Shown: positions 30,974-40,461 of the stretch, piece after piece
Layout: the number at the start of each line of letters is the position of its first letter
Numbering within the stretch: the stretch's first letter is position 1
Source: Myxococcales bacterium
Lineage (GTDB): Bacteria; Myxococcota_A; Polyangia; Polyangiales; Ga0077539
Direction of reading: 5' to 3'
DNA: 63,875 nucleotides
Assembly (NCBI GenBank): GCA_013298625.1
Contig: JAAFIF010000053.1
Span: 1-63,875 of the forward strand
The notes under the pieces: generated by a model
The model's database searches: none
Told to the model about the DNA's origin: nothing
The model's input: the letters and a program-made list of their open reading frames with translations, nothing else
Position numbers and translations under genes: made by a program

Positions 30974-32410
30974 TCAGTACGATCCCATCACGCTGGTCTC
31001 GGCGCGACGCTCGACGCGACCTGCGCGCCTTCGAAAGCCCGCGAGAAATCGCCACTGTCGCGCCTCGCTGGCGAACTCGCCTCGCGTCGCGACGGTCTCG
31101 TGCGCGCCGCCGTCGGTCACGAGCGATCGAAGCTCCACGCGTCCTTCGGAGAGCGTGCGGACCTGCTCGGCCGTGTGCGCGCCGATCATGTTCGGGGGCT
31201 CTATGGTCTCGGCGCCGTAGCTCGCAGCGAGTGACGCGCGAAACAACTCGAGCGTGTCCGCGAAGGACTGAACGAACCCGAGGTCCGGAGAGTTCACTCG
31301 ATGCCGCGCGCCGGGCGTTGCGAAGGGCATTGTTCCGTCACCGTCGGCGATGGGATTCATGCAGGGAAAGCTCGCGCAGTCCGGCGTCGCGATCCCTCGG
31401 CCGACCTGAAAGTAGATCGACGGCAACGCTGTGCTGGTGCGCGGGCAGCGAGGCCTGGCTTCGGTTCCGTCGTAGAGGTTCGCTGGCAACGCGGCGATGC
31501 CGACCGCGACCGCTGCGAGCGCGCGGAGCGGCTCGCGACCGGCCGACTCGATCTCGCAGAGCACTCGCTGGGTCATCATCCCGCCGTTGGACCAGCCTGC
31601 GAGGTAGATCCGCTCGGGGTCGACGCCGCCGGCCTCGCGCGCGGCGAGCTCGAGCAAGTGCGCGATGAACCCGACGTCATCGCGGGTCTCTTCGACGGAG
31701 AGCTGACCGGGCGACGGGCTGCGTCCGTCCTCCCAGTGCCGGGCGTTGGGGATCCTCGTGCTCGCGCTCTCGATCCCCTCGGGAAACAACAGCGCAAACG
31801 GCTCTGCGCCGCGGTACGTCACCGTCTCGGGCGTGCAGCGCGCGCCAGCTCCGTCGCGAAATCCGTTGGGGTAGCTGAACGTGCACGTCGACGTCGCGCG
31901 ACGCCAAGAGACGCTCTCTCCCCGCGCGAGCTCGTCGAACGCACGGCTGAACATCGCCGCGCCGTTGCCGTTGCCGCCGTGCAAGAAGACGAGCAGCGGC
32001 AGCGCGCGGCCTTCGGTTCCCGCGGGGCGATACATCCAAGCGGTTCGCTCGTGGGTGCGCGTGCGATAGCGCTCGGTCGAGGTCCATCGTCGGACCGTCC
32101 CCGTTGCCGGCCAATCGCTCGCGCAGTCCGCAGCCGAAAGCGGGCACGCAGCGGCCTCCGAGCGAACAAAGGTGAACCCGTTTGCCGACGGGCCCGCTTC
32201 GGTCGCTCCAGCGTCCGCGAGCGAACCGTCGTGTGTGTCCGCACTGTCGCCGAGCCGCTGCACGTCGGCTGCGTCCGTGGCGGCGTCCTGCATCGCGCTG
32301 CTGCCGCACGCGCACGTGAAGAGCAGCAGCGCGAGCGCGCACCGCGGGGCAGAGCGACGCGTTTGCCCATCTGCTGGGGCGCGACCGTGTTCGAGCGAAG
32401 GGCGTTGCAT
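30974..32410 (-). CDS. Secreted PHB-depolymerase/feruloyl-esterase-type lipoprotein
   Basis: The 478-residue protein has a signal peptide with a lipobox-like LLFTCAC, an Asp/Ala-rich spacer, and an LpqC/CE1-type alpha/beta hydrolase domain. LLVFLHGGNGNG forms the oxyanion site, AGWSNGGMM holds the nucleophile Ser274, and DGGAHET supplies the catalytic His. The pattern fits esterases that release ferulic or acetyl groups or short polyhydroxyalkanoates; substrate choice cannot be read here. The 240 bp between it and the small secreted gene holds no ORF I can support. Confidence 0.85.
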   Translation of the reverse strand: MQRPSLEHGRAPADGQTRRSAPRCALALLLFTCACGSSAMQDAATDAADVQRLGDSADTHDGSLADAGATEAGPSANGFTFVRSEAAACPLSAADCASDWPATGTVRRWTSTERYRTRTHERTAWMYRPAGTEGRALPLLVFLHGGNGNGAAMFSRAFDELARGESVSWRRATSTCTFSYPNGFRDGAGARCTPETVTYRGAEPFALLFPEGIESASTRIPNARHWEDGRSPSPGQLSVEETRDDVGFIAHLLELAAREAGGVDPERIYLAGWSNGGMMTQRVLCEIESAGREPLRALAAVAVGIAALPANLYDGTEARPRCPRTSTALPSIYFQVGRGIATPDCASFPCMNPIADGDGTMPFATPGARHRVNSPDLGFVQSFADTLELFRASLAASYGAETIEPPNMIGAHTAEQVRTLSEGRVELRSLVTDGGAHETVATRGEFASEARQWRFLAGFRRRAGRVERRAETSVMGSY

Positions 32411-32619
32411 CGCCTAGATTTTCGCACGGAACTCCGCCTACGCGGCGCCAGGCCGCTCCCCTGCTCGCCTTGCGATCGTTGACCTACGAACCGCGCTCGT
32501 CGCGAGCGTAGCCACCGACGCCGCTGCACGTGGGTTGCGGCGAACCGCGCGGTATCGCCCGACAGTCCAGCGTCCGTAGCGAACAACGCCGCCACCTTTC
32601 GCCCTGACCGCGCTCACGG

Positions 32620-33570
32620 ATGCGCGTCAACCATGATCTCGTCGCGCGTTCAGCGGCGCCGCTGATCGACGCGGCGAACGGTAGCCACTTCGACGCTGGC
32701 GGAGCTCGCCGACTGTGCGATTGTCGCGCGGTGACAGCGCTCTTCTCGCAACGACCGCTCGATCCCTGGCGCTTCGACGGCGGTGACTGGCGCGCTCGCT
32801 CGTCGCGCACGATGGCCGCGCAAGCGGGACCGATGTCGGCGCTCACGTTCAACGTTTGGTTCGGAGAGATCGCGGTCGAGCGCCGAGCGCGGGCGGCGCT
32901 GGCGATGATCGAAGCGCGCGCGCCGACGTTCGTCGCCCTGCAAGAGGTGACGCCTCGCTTTCTTGCGGTGCTCACCGAGAGCGCCCTCGTTCGCGAGCGC
33001 TACTGGCTCAGCGACGCCGATGGCTCGACCTTCGACGACTACGGAACGATCCTGCTCTCGACCCTCGCTCCATCGCGCCTGTGGCTCGCAGAGCTCGGGG
33101 GCTCGATGGGTCGCTCGATGCCTTGGGCTGAGTTTTCTCTGCCCGCATCCACGCTCTCGGTGGGCGGCGTGCACTTGGAGAGCGGCCGCCACAACCGCGA
33201 GACGCGCGCAGAACAGCTCTCGGAGTGCGCCGCGCGCCTCGCCGCGACAGACGCCGCGCTGCTGATGGGTGACTGCAATTTCAGCGACGGAGACGCGCTC
33301 GAGGAGCGCGCGCTCGCTGCGAGCGGCATGCGCGACGCGTGGCGCGAGCTACGTCCTCGCGACGCGGGCTACACGAGGGACACCGCGCGCAACACGATGG
33401 CCGCGGGCCTGCGGGATGGCGCTGTGCGACGGCGCATCGATCGCGTGCTCGTGCGCGGCGCGGCGTTGCGTCCAGCGCGCATCGAGCTCGTCGGCGACGA
33501 GCCGATCGATCGAGCCTCAGCGCTGTTCGCGTCCGATCACTTCGGCGTCGCCTGTGAATTGGCTGGGTGA
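32620..33570 (+). CDS. Endonuclease/exonuclease/phosphatase (EEP) family protein, TDP2-like
   Basis: The domain carries the EEP signature in order: LTFNVWFGE, ALQEV (metal-binding Glu), GGVHLESG, MGDCNFSDGD (catalytic Asp/Asn), RRRIDRVLVRG and ASDHFGV with the terminal Asp-His pair. The compact form resembles TDP2 and related 5'-phosphodiesterases, so a nucleic-acid or phosphodiester substrate is probable. The start is uncertain: ATG 32620 gives 316 residues with a 70-residue N-terminal extension (PLDPWRFDGGDWRAR), while ATG 32833 would begin at the domain. The extension looks conserved in style, so I keep the longer form. It diverges from the esterase gene (209 bp). Confidence 0.85.
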   Translation: MRVNHDLVARSAAPLIDAANGSHFDAGGARRLCDCRAVTALFSQRPLDPWRFDGGDWRARSSRTMAAQAGPMSALTFNVWFGEIAVERRARAALAMIEARAPTFVALQEVTPRFLAVLTESALVRERYWLSDADGSTFDDYGTILLSTLAPSRLWLAELGGSMGRSMPWAEFSLPASTLSVGGVHLESGRHNRETRAEQLSECAARLAATDAALLMGDCNFSDGDALEERALAASGMRDAWRELRPRDAGYTRDTARNTMAAGLRDGAVRRRIDRVLVRGAALRPARIELVGDEPIDRASALFASDHFGVACELAG

Positions 33571-33733
33571 ATCGCGCATCGCGCCGCGCGGCTCTCGCCA
33601 ACGGCAGCGACGCGACCACGTCGATCACGGGGCCGTCGAGCGACGCTGTGTGACGGCAGCTCCGCGAGCAACGTGTCGTCCGAGAGCTGCTTCAGCGACA
33701 GCGCTGATGCGATCGCCCGCTCGAGCTCTGCGA

Positions 33734-35698
33734 CTACTCGAGCACCAGAGCGCCGGTCGAAACGTGGCCGAGCTGCACCACGGCGTCGGTGACGTACGGG
33801 GTGAAGAGCACTGGGTAGGCTTGGACGATTCCGCCCGGAGGGATCACTCCGATCGACGTGACGGGCCGCGCGCGCAGCTCGAGGATGTGCTCGCCTGCGG
33901 GCAGATCGACGAGCGCGGCGACGAGCGCGCCCTGCGAGTTCTGCGCGTTCGAAGAGCTCAACGAGATCTGCGTGAGCGTTCGAGCGTCGAAGGGCGCCGC
34001 GGCGTTGCGACGCACGAGCTGAACGTCGCCGACGGGCCCGTCGCTCGCGACGCGCAGCGATCCGACGCGGGCGAAGAAGTACACTTTGCGCGGCGCTGCC
34101 AAGACGATTCGCGTCGCGTCGAGCGTCGGCGGCGGCGCGGCGACCGGTGCGTTTCCGCTGCTCCAAGAGACGTTGCCGGTGGCTCGCTGGGCGAACAGAC
34201 GAACGCCGGGGCCAAAGAGCGCGCCGTCGAGCGTCGTCGGCGTGAGCGCCGGTCGAAACGAAGGTGATCCCGAGAACGCGGTGACGTTGGGGCCGCGCAG
34301 CTCGACGCTCTGGTCGGCGGGGCCGAAGTTATTTCGGTAGTAGAAGCGAGAGAGCCGCGCGGTGATCGACACGGTCGCGGCTGCGGCAAACGGCTGAGCA
34401 GCGAGCATCGCGTGCGGCAGCTCGGCGCCGTCGTAGAACGCCGCGCCGCGCGCGAGCGACGTGCTGTCCGACGCGAGATCCCACTGCACCGGGCCGCTCG
34501 CCGAGCTGGGAACAAACGCATAGATCGCGCCGCCGCCCGCGGGCACCGTGGGGTTCACCGCGGGCGCGATCGGGACGACGCGGGACATTCCCGCGGCGAG
34601 GCTGGGCTCGGTCGCCGTGGGCATCCACGATGCGTGCAGCGCGCGGTCGAAGGTCGAGAGCGACTCGAGGACGATCGCGTCGAACGTGAGCGTCAGGGGA
34701 CCGTCGCTCGCGACGGTGATCGCGCGCTGGGGACGAACGCCGTACACGATGCGCGCCCCGGGGTGCGCGGCGTCGACGTCGAAGTGCCTGAACGTCGGGC
34801 GAATTCTGTGCGGTCCGGGCGCGAGCTCCATGATCGCGCTTGTGCTCGCGTGCGCGCTGTTCGTGTTGCCGTTGGGGCGACGCGCGATGGATCGACCCAC
34901 CACGGTGTTGGTCACGCTGTCGACGAACGCGACCTCCACCGCGCCCAACGTGTTCGTCGAGCCGAACACAATGAGCGGAACGCTCACGGACAACAGCACG
35001 TTGGTCGCGTCGGGCTGATCGATCACGAACTCTGGCAGTTCGATGAGGTCGCGCTGCGGCGCGGTCGGCGTGCCCGGCAGCTCGATCACTTGCTCGGACG
35101 GGCTCGTGAGCTCGCCCTGCGCGGCCATCACGCAGCGCACTTCGACGCCCGTGACGACGGGCTCTGCCACGGGCGCGGGCGTGGGAAGTCGCACCGCGCA
35201 CGTCTGCGTCGAAGTGCTCGACGCGATCGTGATCGAGTGTCGCGCCAAGGGAGCAGGCGCGCTCACGTCGAAGGCGATCGGCGCCGCGTTGGCCGCAGCG
35301 GAGAACGTCCGCAACACGCCGTTGAACGAGACCGTGACCGTTCCGTCTCCCAGAAATCGCACGCGGCCTGTGATGCGTGCGCTGGGCATCGCGTCGGGCA
35401 TCGCGTCCACAGCGGCGTCGGCGATGGCGTCCATCATTGGCGTGACGTCGGGTGTGCTCGTCGCGTCAGGCAGCGACAACACGTCGTTCATCGACGAGAC
35501 GTCGGCGGTCGAGTCGGCGTCGTCGGCGTCGTCAGCGCCGTCGGGGCGCGCCGTTGCGTCGCTGAGGATGTCTTCGCGAGCGTCCGCGACTGCGCTCTCT
35601 GGTGAGCCGTCGGCCGACGCTGCGTCGTCCGTGGGAGTGACAGGCGACGAGCACGCGGCGGTCACGGTGAGCGCGAGGAGCAAGCGGGTGTGGCGCAT
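33734..35698 (-). CDS. Large surface lipoprotein of unknown function
   Basis: The 654-residue protein has a lipobox (TVTAAC, Cys16) and a very acidic spacer of about 90 residues dominated by Asp, Ala and Ser (DDADDADSTADVSSMND). The rest is beta-rich with repeated PVAPAVNP/PAPVAE-like turns, resembling Ig-like or CARDB folds, for example RITGRVRFLGDGTVTVSFNG and VPLIVFGSTNTLGAVEVAF. No enzyme motif is seen. ATG 35698 gives a proper signal peptide; the longer frame upstream lacks one. The 299 bp upstream, to the next gene's stop at 35998, show no ORF, repeat or promoter I can support. Confidence 0.75.
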   Translation of the reverse strand: MRHTRLLLALTVTAACSSPVTPTDDAASADGSPESAVADAREDILSDATARPDGADDADDADSTADVSSMNDVLSLPDATSTPDVTPMMDAIADAAVDAMPDAMPSARITGRVRFLGDGTVTVSFNGVLRTFSAAANAAPIAFDVSAPAPLARHSITIASSTSTQTCAVRLPTPAPVAEPVVTGVEVRCVMAAQGELTSPSEQVIELPGTPTAPQRDLIELPEFVIDQPDATNVLLSVSVPLIVFGSTNTLGAVEVAFVDSVTNTVVGRSIARRPNGNTNSAHASTSAIMELAPGPHRIRPTFRHFDVDAAHPGARIVYGVRPQRAITVASDGPLTLTFDAIVLESLSTFDRALHASWMPTATEPSLAAGMSRVVPIAPAVNPTVPAGGGAIYAFVPSSASGPVQWDLASDSTSLARGAAFYDGAELPHAMLAAQPFAAAATVSITARLSRFYYRNNFGPADQSVELRGPNVTAFSGSPSFRPALTPTTLDGALFGPGVRLFAQRATGNVSWSSGNAPVAAPPPTLDATRIVLAAPRKVYFFARVGSLRVASDGPVGDVQLVRRNAAAPFDARTLTQISLSSSNAQNSQGALVAALVDLPAGEHILELRARPVTSIGVIPPGGIVQAYPVLFTPYVTDAVVQLGHVSTGALVLE

Positions 35699-35997
35699 GA
35701 GGAGGGTGCGTTCCTTTCGTGCGCTGGCGTCGTCGAACTCGGGGTGCAAATCGCGTGCGGCACGGGAGGGCTGCGCCGCGTCCGCGACGGGCATCGGCGA
35801 TCACCCGAGCGGACGATCGCCGGTGAAATCCCTGTCGAACCGAGACCGTGGTCGCGCTCGAGACGGGCGGACCGCGCACGCACACGAATTCAATGTTGTC
35901 TGCGCTCAACGGCGCGCCAGCGTGTCTCGCACCGTAAGAACCCCACCCCGACAGGGCACTCAAACTACTTTGACCGCGAACGATTTTACGCCGCGGT

Positions 35998-36483
35998 TCA
36001 CCGTCGCGCGGCCAGCGGATGACCGCACACCGCGCACTCGAAGACCTCCTCCTTGATCACTTGAATCTGTGCGCAAGAATCACAGCGCCGGATCACCAGC
36101 GCCTGCGTCCACGCAGCGGGTCGCGCGATCGCCAGCGCGTCCAGCGCCGCGGCGAGCGCCTCGAAGCACGACGGCTCGGGGCAGTATCCCGTCGATTGAT
36201 TGCTGCACTCGGTCACCGTCCAGCGGCCCCGCACGAGCGCCATCGACAGCTCGCCGGCCGCGAGGACGTCCCGACCCGACGCGCATCCCACGTGCTCGCT
36301 TCGCCGCGGCGCGAGGTGCAGCGTGCCCGCCTCGTCGACGATGAAGCTCGCTCCGTCGCTCGCAAACGTGCGCTCCCTTCGGGCGAAGTCCGCGACGTCG
36401 GCGGCGGTGCGAATGGGCGTCCCTGCCGGTTCTGTGAGGGCGCGCAGCCGCACCGACTCGGGCCCAACGTAGCGGTAGAGCAT
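35998..36483 (-). CDS. Small conserved protein with C-terminal zinc ribbon
   Basis: The 161-residue protein starts MLYRYVGPESVRLRAL and ends with two Cys pairs (RRCDSCAQIQV and FECAVCGHPL) that form a zinc ribbon. The middle has a RTAADVADF helix, APRRSEHVGC, VLAAGELSM and SNQSTGYCPEP. From memory this layout (RYVGP, SEHV.C, SNQSTGYCPEP, terminal zinc ribbon) recurs in hypothetical proteins of many bacteria, but I know no assigned function. ATG 36483 is chosen over GTG 36558 because the RYVGP motif then sits at the N-terminus. Confidence 0.78.
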   Translation of the reverse strand: MLYRYVGPESVRLRALTEPAGTPIRTAADVADFARRERTFASDGASFIVDEAGTLHLAPRRSEHVGCASGRDVLAAGELSMALVRGRWTVTECSNQSTGYCPEPSCFEALAAALDALAIARPAAWTQALVIRRCDSCAQIQVIKEEVFECAVCGHPLAARR

Positions 36484-36622
36484 CGACCCGCACCGGTGCG
36501 CAGCCTCGCCCGTGCTGGCAACGGACGACTTCGCGAAGCCGTTCGTGGTTGCCGTCACGCGCCGTCGGCGGGGGCGCGAAGTATCGCCGCGCGCGACGGG
36601 GCTTCGGTCGAGACGTCGCTGG

Positions 36623-37006
36623 CTACATCGGGTCGAGCGTGACGGTGATGCGATCAGTGAAGCTGTTGCCGTTGACGTCCGAGCGGTCCCGCGGCGACGT
36701 GTACGTCACGCGCTTGCACTGGTAGCCCGCCGCGCAGAGCTCGAGCACCGATGTGCCACTGCAAGCTGCGCCGAAGAGCACGCCGCTCGGCTCGTTGGTG
36801 ACGTATGAGGTGACGGTCGCGAGCGTGCCGAGCTGCGGACCGCTGACGATGCTGCCGTACGCACTCGGCAGCAGCGTTCCGTTGATGGTTTGAACCTTGA
36901 CCTCCAAACACGGCGCACCGCCGGGCGGGCCGCCGCATGCGGTCGCGAGCGCGGAGCAGAGGGCGAGGAGGGCTGTCGAGAATCCGGGCAGGCGCACCGC
37001 CTTCAT
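36623..37006 (-). CDS. Small lipoprotein of unknown function
   Basis: The 127-residue protein has a lipobox (ALATAC) and a short mature domain with paired Cys (GAPCLEV, AACSGTS, ELCAAGYQC) and a beta-rich body (TVTSYVTNEP, DRITVTLDPM). I recognise no family. ATG 37006 is preferred to an in-frame start eight codons upstream because it gives the normal signal-peptide length. It is transcribed divergently from the 37140 gene (133 bp between starts) and is followed by the zinc-ribbon gene on the same strand. Confidence 0.68.
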   Translation of the reverse strand: MKAVRLPGFSTALLALCSALATACGGPPGGAPCLEVKVQTINGTLLPSAYGSIVSGPQLGTLATVTSYVTNEPSGVLFGAACSGTSVLELCAAGYQCKRVTYTSPRDRSDVNGNSFTDRITVTLDPM

Positions 37007-37139
37007 TCGGCGAAGAATGCGCCGCAACAATCCGCGGGTCGAGGCCGCTCAGCCCGCCCCGCCGTCCGTTCGGCGCGAACCGGGACAACCTTCACGCGAA
37101 ACTTCGGGGCGATTGCGGCTATCTTCGGCGCCGCTTTCG

Positions 37140-38123
37140 ATGACCGCTGACAACGTAGACCAACCTGCCGCGAGCAAAGCGCCAGAGAAATCGCAGGGTT
37201 TCTCGAAGTATGCGCGGTTCGCCTTCGCCCTGGTGCCCCTGGTGGCCCTGTGGGAGCTCGTCGCGCACGCGAGGATCGTCCGCTCGGTTCCGACCGAAGG
37301 GGACTGGCGCTCGGCGCACGACTGGATCGCACGCGAGCGGCGCCCTGGCGAGCTCGTGGCCTCCGCGCCGCTGTGGAGCGATCCCCTCGCGCGCTGGCAC
37401 CTCGGCGATTTGATCCCCCTCAAGGACGCAGCCCGCGCGGACGCGACGACCTATCCCCGCGCGTTCGTCGCGACGATTCGCGACGGACAGCACCCGGACT
37501 TTCGTGGCTGGTCCGTCGAGCGCTCGCAGCGCTTCGGCGGCGTGGACGTGAGGGTGCTGCGCAACCCGTCGCCGGCGCGGCCGCAGTACGACTTCTATGA
37601 GCACTTGCACGAGGCGCAGGTGTTTCGCGTCGAGCCGGGCGGGCCGCGGCCGTGTCCGTTGGCGCTCGGCGTTCCGGTGACCGGCGGCGGGCTGCATCAG
37701 GGGCCGCTCGCCGGCCCCGAGCGCTTTCAGTGCGGCGAAGGGTGGAACAACGTCTCGAGGATCATCCTCGAAGACCTCGGCCACCGCGGCCGTCGCTGCA
37801 TCTGGTCGCACCCCGTCGTCGACGTCCCGATGCGCACGGTGTTCAGCAACGTCCCCATCGGCGACGTGATCCACGGCTACCACGGCATCGCGTACCAGGC
37901 CGAGCGCGGCGGCGATCGCGGCGAAGTCGGCTGCGACGTCACGCTCACCGTGCGCGTCGGCGGCCAAGAGATCGGCCGCGACGTCCACCACGACGGCGAA
38001 GGGTGGAAGAACTTTCGCTTCGACACCCGCGCGCTGCGAGGCACCACGCAAGAGGTCGTCTTCGAAGCGACCATGCCCTCGGCCCGCGCCGCTCACTACT
38101 GCTTCACCGGAGACTCTCGATGA
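37140..38123 (+). CDS. Membrane-anchored protein, partner of the GT39-type enzyme
   Basis: The 327-residue protein has a single N-terminal membrane segment (about residues 24-45, FAFALVPLVALWELVAHARI) and a long extracytoplasmic domain. The latter has conserved-looking Trp/Cys/His-rich parts (ERFQCGEGWNN, RRCIWSHPVVD, HYCFTGD), suggesting disulfides or a carbohydrate-binding jelly-roll fold. I recognise no named family. Its stop overlaps the ATG of the glycosyltransferase gene (ATGA at 38120-38123), so the two products are probably made together and may act on the same glycan. Confidence 0.72.
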   Translation: MTADNVDQPAASKAPEKSQGFSKYARFAFALVPLVALWELVAHARIVRSVPTEGDWRSAHDWIARERRPGELVASAPLWSDPLARWHLGDLIPLKDAARADATTYPRAFVATIRDGQHPDFRGWSVERSQRFGGVDVRVLRNPSPARPQYDFYEHLHEAQVFRVEPGGPRPCPLALGVPVTGGGLHQGPLAGPERFQCGEGWNNVSRIILEDLGHRGRRCIWSHPVVDVPMRTVFSNVPIGDVIHGYHGIAYQAERGGDRGEVGCDVTLTVRVGGQEIGRDVHHDGEGWKNFRFDTRALRGTTQEVVFEATMPSARAAHYCFTGDSR

Positions 38124-40045
38124 GCGCCGCCGACACCAACGCCAGCGCCGAAGCCCCCGCAGAGACCGCCGCTGCGGCCGAGCCCACGAAATCAACTGAC
38201 CAAGAGATTTCCAGCGAGAAGACCGAGGAGAAGACCCCCAGCGAGCCCGAGCCCAAGGGCCTCGCCGGGCTCTTCGCGCGCTGGGACTGGCGCGAGAAGA
38301 GCGCGCCCATCTGGCTCGACCACGCGCTCGGCTTCGTCCTTTGCGCCCTCTACGTGCTCTTGCTGATCCGCACGGCGCGCAACCTCGGGTATGCCCGCGA
38401 CGAGGGCTTCTACTTCGACGCCGCGCGCTCGTACGCGCGCTGGTTCGACCTGCTCGCCACCAACTGGCGCGAGGCCGTGCAGCGCTCCAACGTCGACGCG
38501 TTTTGGACGGTCAACCACGAGCACCCCGCGCTCATGAAGAGCCTCTTCGCGCTCTCGTGGAAGTACCTCTACGTCAAGCACAGGGTCTTCGCCGAAGCGG
38601 GAACGGCCATGCGCTTCCCGGGCATGGTCATGGGCGGCCTCGCGCTCTGGCTCGTGTACATCATGGGGACCCGCGCGTACTCGCGGCGCGCGGGGCTCGT
38701 CGCGGCGCTCTCGCTGGGGTTCATGCCGCGGATCTTCTACCACTCGCACCTCGACTGCTTCGACGTGCCGGTGACCTTCTGGTGGGCGCTGGTGGTGTAC
38801 TGCTACTGGCGCTCGATCGACGAGACGAACAAGAGCGCTCTCTTGTGGGGCGTGCTCACGGGCGTCGCGTGGGGCTTCGCGCTCAACGTGAAGTTCAACG
38901 TGTTCATGCTGCCGGTGGTGTTCTTGATCCACTGGTTCGTCGTGCGCGGACGTAACGTCGGCGACGTCGCGCGCAAGGGCGGGATCAGCGCGCCGGTGGC
39001 GGTGCTCTCGATGCTCACCATCGGCATCGCGACCTTCATCGCGCTGTGGCCGTGGATGTGGTTCGACTTCTTGATGGGCGAGGGCGGCCGGCCGGGCAGG
39101 CTCGGCGAGTACCTCGGCTTCCACTGGAACCACCCGTACTACAACATGGAATTCTTCGGGCATAACTACTTCCGCCCGCCGTTTCCCAGGTCGTACCCGT
39201 ACATGATGATCCTGTTCACGGTGCCCGCCGTGACGCTGGTGCTCTTCTTCGTGGGCTTCGCCTCGCGCGTGCCCTCGCTGCTTCGACAGAGCGCTCCCCT
39301 CGCGTGGCTCATCCCGCCGGTGGGCCCCTTCAAGCGCGCACACGATTTCAACAAAGAGCGCGCGACGGACGACCCGCTCGGCACCGACGTGCTCTTCTTC
39401 GGCGCGGGCTACGCGATCCTGGCGCTCTGGCTCAAGCCCAACACGCCCATCTTCGGCGGGACGAAGCACTGGTTCACGGCGTATCCGTTCTTGGCGCTCT
39501 TCGCGGGCGCGGGCTTCGAGGTGATCGCGCGGCAGCTCGAGCGCGCGCTCGACGGCCGCGTGCGCCCGGCGTGGCTCGGGTGGACCGCGATGGCCTCGCT
39601 GCTGCTTGCTCCCTCGCTGGTGCAGACGGCGCACTCGCACCCCTTCGGCCTCTCGCAGTACACCCCCCTCGCTGGCGGGACGCCCGGCGCCGCGGACTAC
39701 GGCATGAACCGTCAGTTCTGGGGCTTCACCACGGGCTCGCTCACCGGCTACTTCAACGAGCGCGTCCCGCAAAACGGCGCCGTGTACATCCACGACACGG
39801 CGTGGCCGTCGTGGGAGATGATGCAGAGCGACGGGCGCTTTCGCAGCGACATTCGCGTTGTGTGGGAGATCTCTCCCGCGGACTACTCGATCGTCCACCA
39901 CGAGCTGCACATGATGGAGGTCGACGCGCAGATCTGGACCGCCTACGGGCAAGCGCGGCTCTCGCATGTGGTGACGCACGACGGCGTTCCGATCGTGTCG
40001 GTGTACGAGAACCCGCGCGTGCGCAACGAAGGGCGGCAGCCGTGA
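38120..40045 (+). CDS. GT39/PMT-like membrane glycosyltransferase
   Basis: The 641-residue protein has a hydrophilic Glu/Ala/Thr-rich N-terminus (about 60 residues) and then roughly ten or more membrane segments. The first periplasmic loop carries the GT-C acidic site YARDEGFYF (Asp94/Glu95) and the later NHEHPALMK (133-140), as in PMT/ArnT relatives that move sugars from polyprenyl-phosphate donors to proteins or lipid A. The acceptor here is unknown. ATG 38120 overlaps the preceding stop, and its own TGA overlaps the GTG of the NUDIX gene, making a tightly coupled trio. Confidence 0.87.
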   Translation: MSAADTNASAEAPAETAAAAEPTKSTDQEISSEKTEEKTPSEPEPKGLAGLFARWDWREKSAPIWLDHALGFVLCALYVLLLIRTARNLGYARDEGFYFDAARSYARWFDLLATNWREAVQRSNVDAFWTVNHEHPALMKSLFALSWKYLYVKHRVFAEAGTAMRFPGMVMGGLALWLVYIMGTRAYSRRAGLVAALSLGFMPRIFYHSHLDCFDVPVTFWWALVVYCYWRSIDETNKSALLWGVLTGVAWGFALNVKFNVFMLPVVFLIHWFVVRGRNVGDVARKGGISAPVAVLSMLTIGIATFIALWPWMWFDFLMGEGGRPGRLGEYLGFHWNHPYYNMEFFGHNYFRPPFPRSYPYMMILFTVPAVTLVLFFVGFASRVPSLLRQSAPLAWLIPPVGPFKRAHDFNKERATDDPLGTDVLFFGAGYAILALWLKPNTPIFGGTKHWFTAYPFLALFAGAGFEVIARQLERALDGRVRPAWLGWTAMASLLLAPSLVQTAHSHPFGLSQYTPLAGGTPGAADYGMNRQFWGFTTGSLTGYFNERVPQNGAVYIHDTAWPSWEMMQSDGRFRSDIRVVWEISPADYSIVHHELHMMEVDAQIWTAYGQARLSHVVTHDGVPIVSVYENPRVRNEGRQP

Positions 40046-40455
40046 GCGAGGCGCCGCGCCTGGCCGTCGGGGCCGTGATCGTCGACCCGCGCGCGGACGG
40101 GCCGCACGTCGTGCTCGTTCGCCGCACGAGCCCCCCGCGCGTGGGTCAGTGGAGCTTGCCCGGCGGAAAGGTCGAGCGCGGCGAGACCATCGAGCGCGCC
40201 CTCGTCCGCGAAATCCGCGAAGAGTGCGGGCTCGACGTGCGCGTCGGTCCGCTGCTCGAGGTGATCGAGCTCATCGACGAGCGCGTGCACTACGTCGTTC
40301 TTGATTACGTGTGCTCTGTGGTGGGCGGCGCGCTGCGGGCCGGCGACGACGCGAGCGAAGCGGCGTGGGTCGCCGCGTACGACCTGGCCGAGTACTCCGT
40401 GACCGAGGCCGTCGCGCGGGTGATCTCTCGCGCGATCGCCGACGAGCGCGAGTAG
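40042..40455 (+). CDS. NUDIX hydrolase
   Basis: The 137-residue protein contains a canonical Nudix box, GGKVERGETIERALVREIREECGL, read here as G-x5-E-x7-R-E-x2-E-E-x-G with its metal-binding Glu residues. The rest matches small ADP-ribose/NTP pyrophosphohydrolases. GTG 40042 overlaps the TGA of the glycosyltransferase gene (GTGA). The substrate could be a nucleotide sugar or ADP-ribose, which would fit the neighbouring glycosyltransferase, but this is only context. The ABC-transporter gene on the other strand ends 6 bp downstream. Confidence 0.92.
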   Translation: MSEAPRLAVGAVIVDPRADGPHVVLVRRTSPPRVGQWSLPGGKVERGETIERALVREIREECGLDVRVGPLLEVIELIDERVHYVVLDYVCSVVGGALRAGDDASEAAWVAAYDLAEYSVTEAVARVISRAIADERE

Positions 40456-40461
40456 CGCGCG

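Noticed and set aside
37652..38119. Long N-terminal extension of the GT39-type frame
   Set aside because: It lies over the end of the 37140 gene and reads as Arg/Pro-rich out-of-frame sequence; ATG 38120 in the ATGA overlap is convincing.
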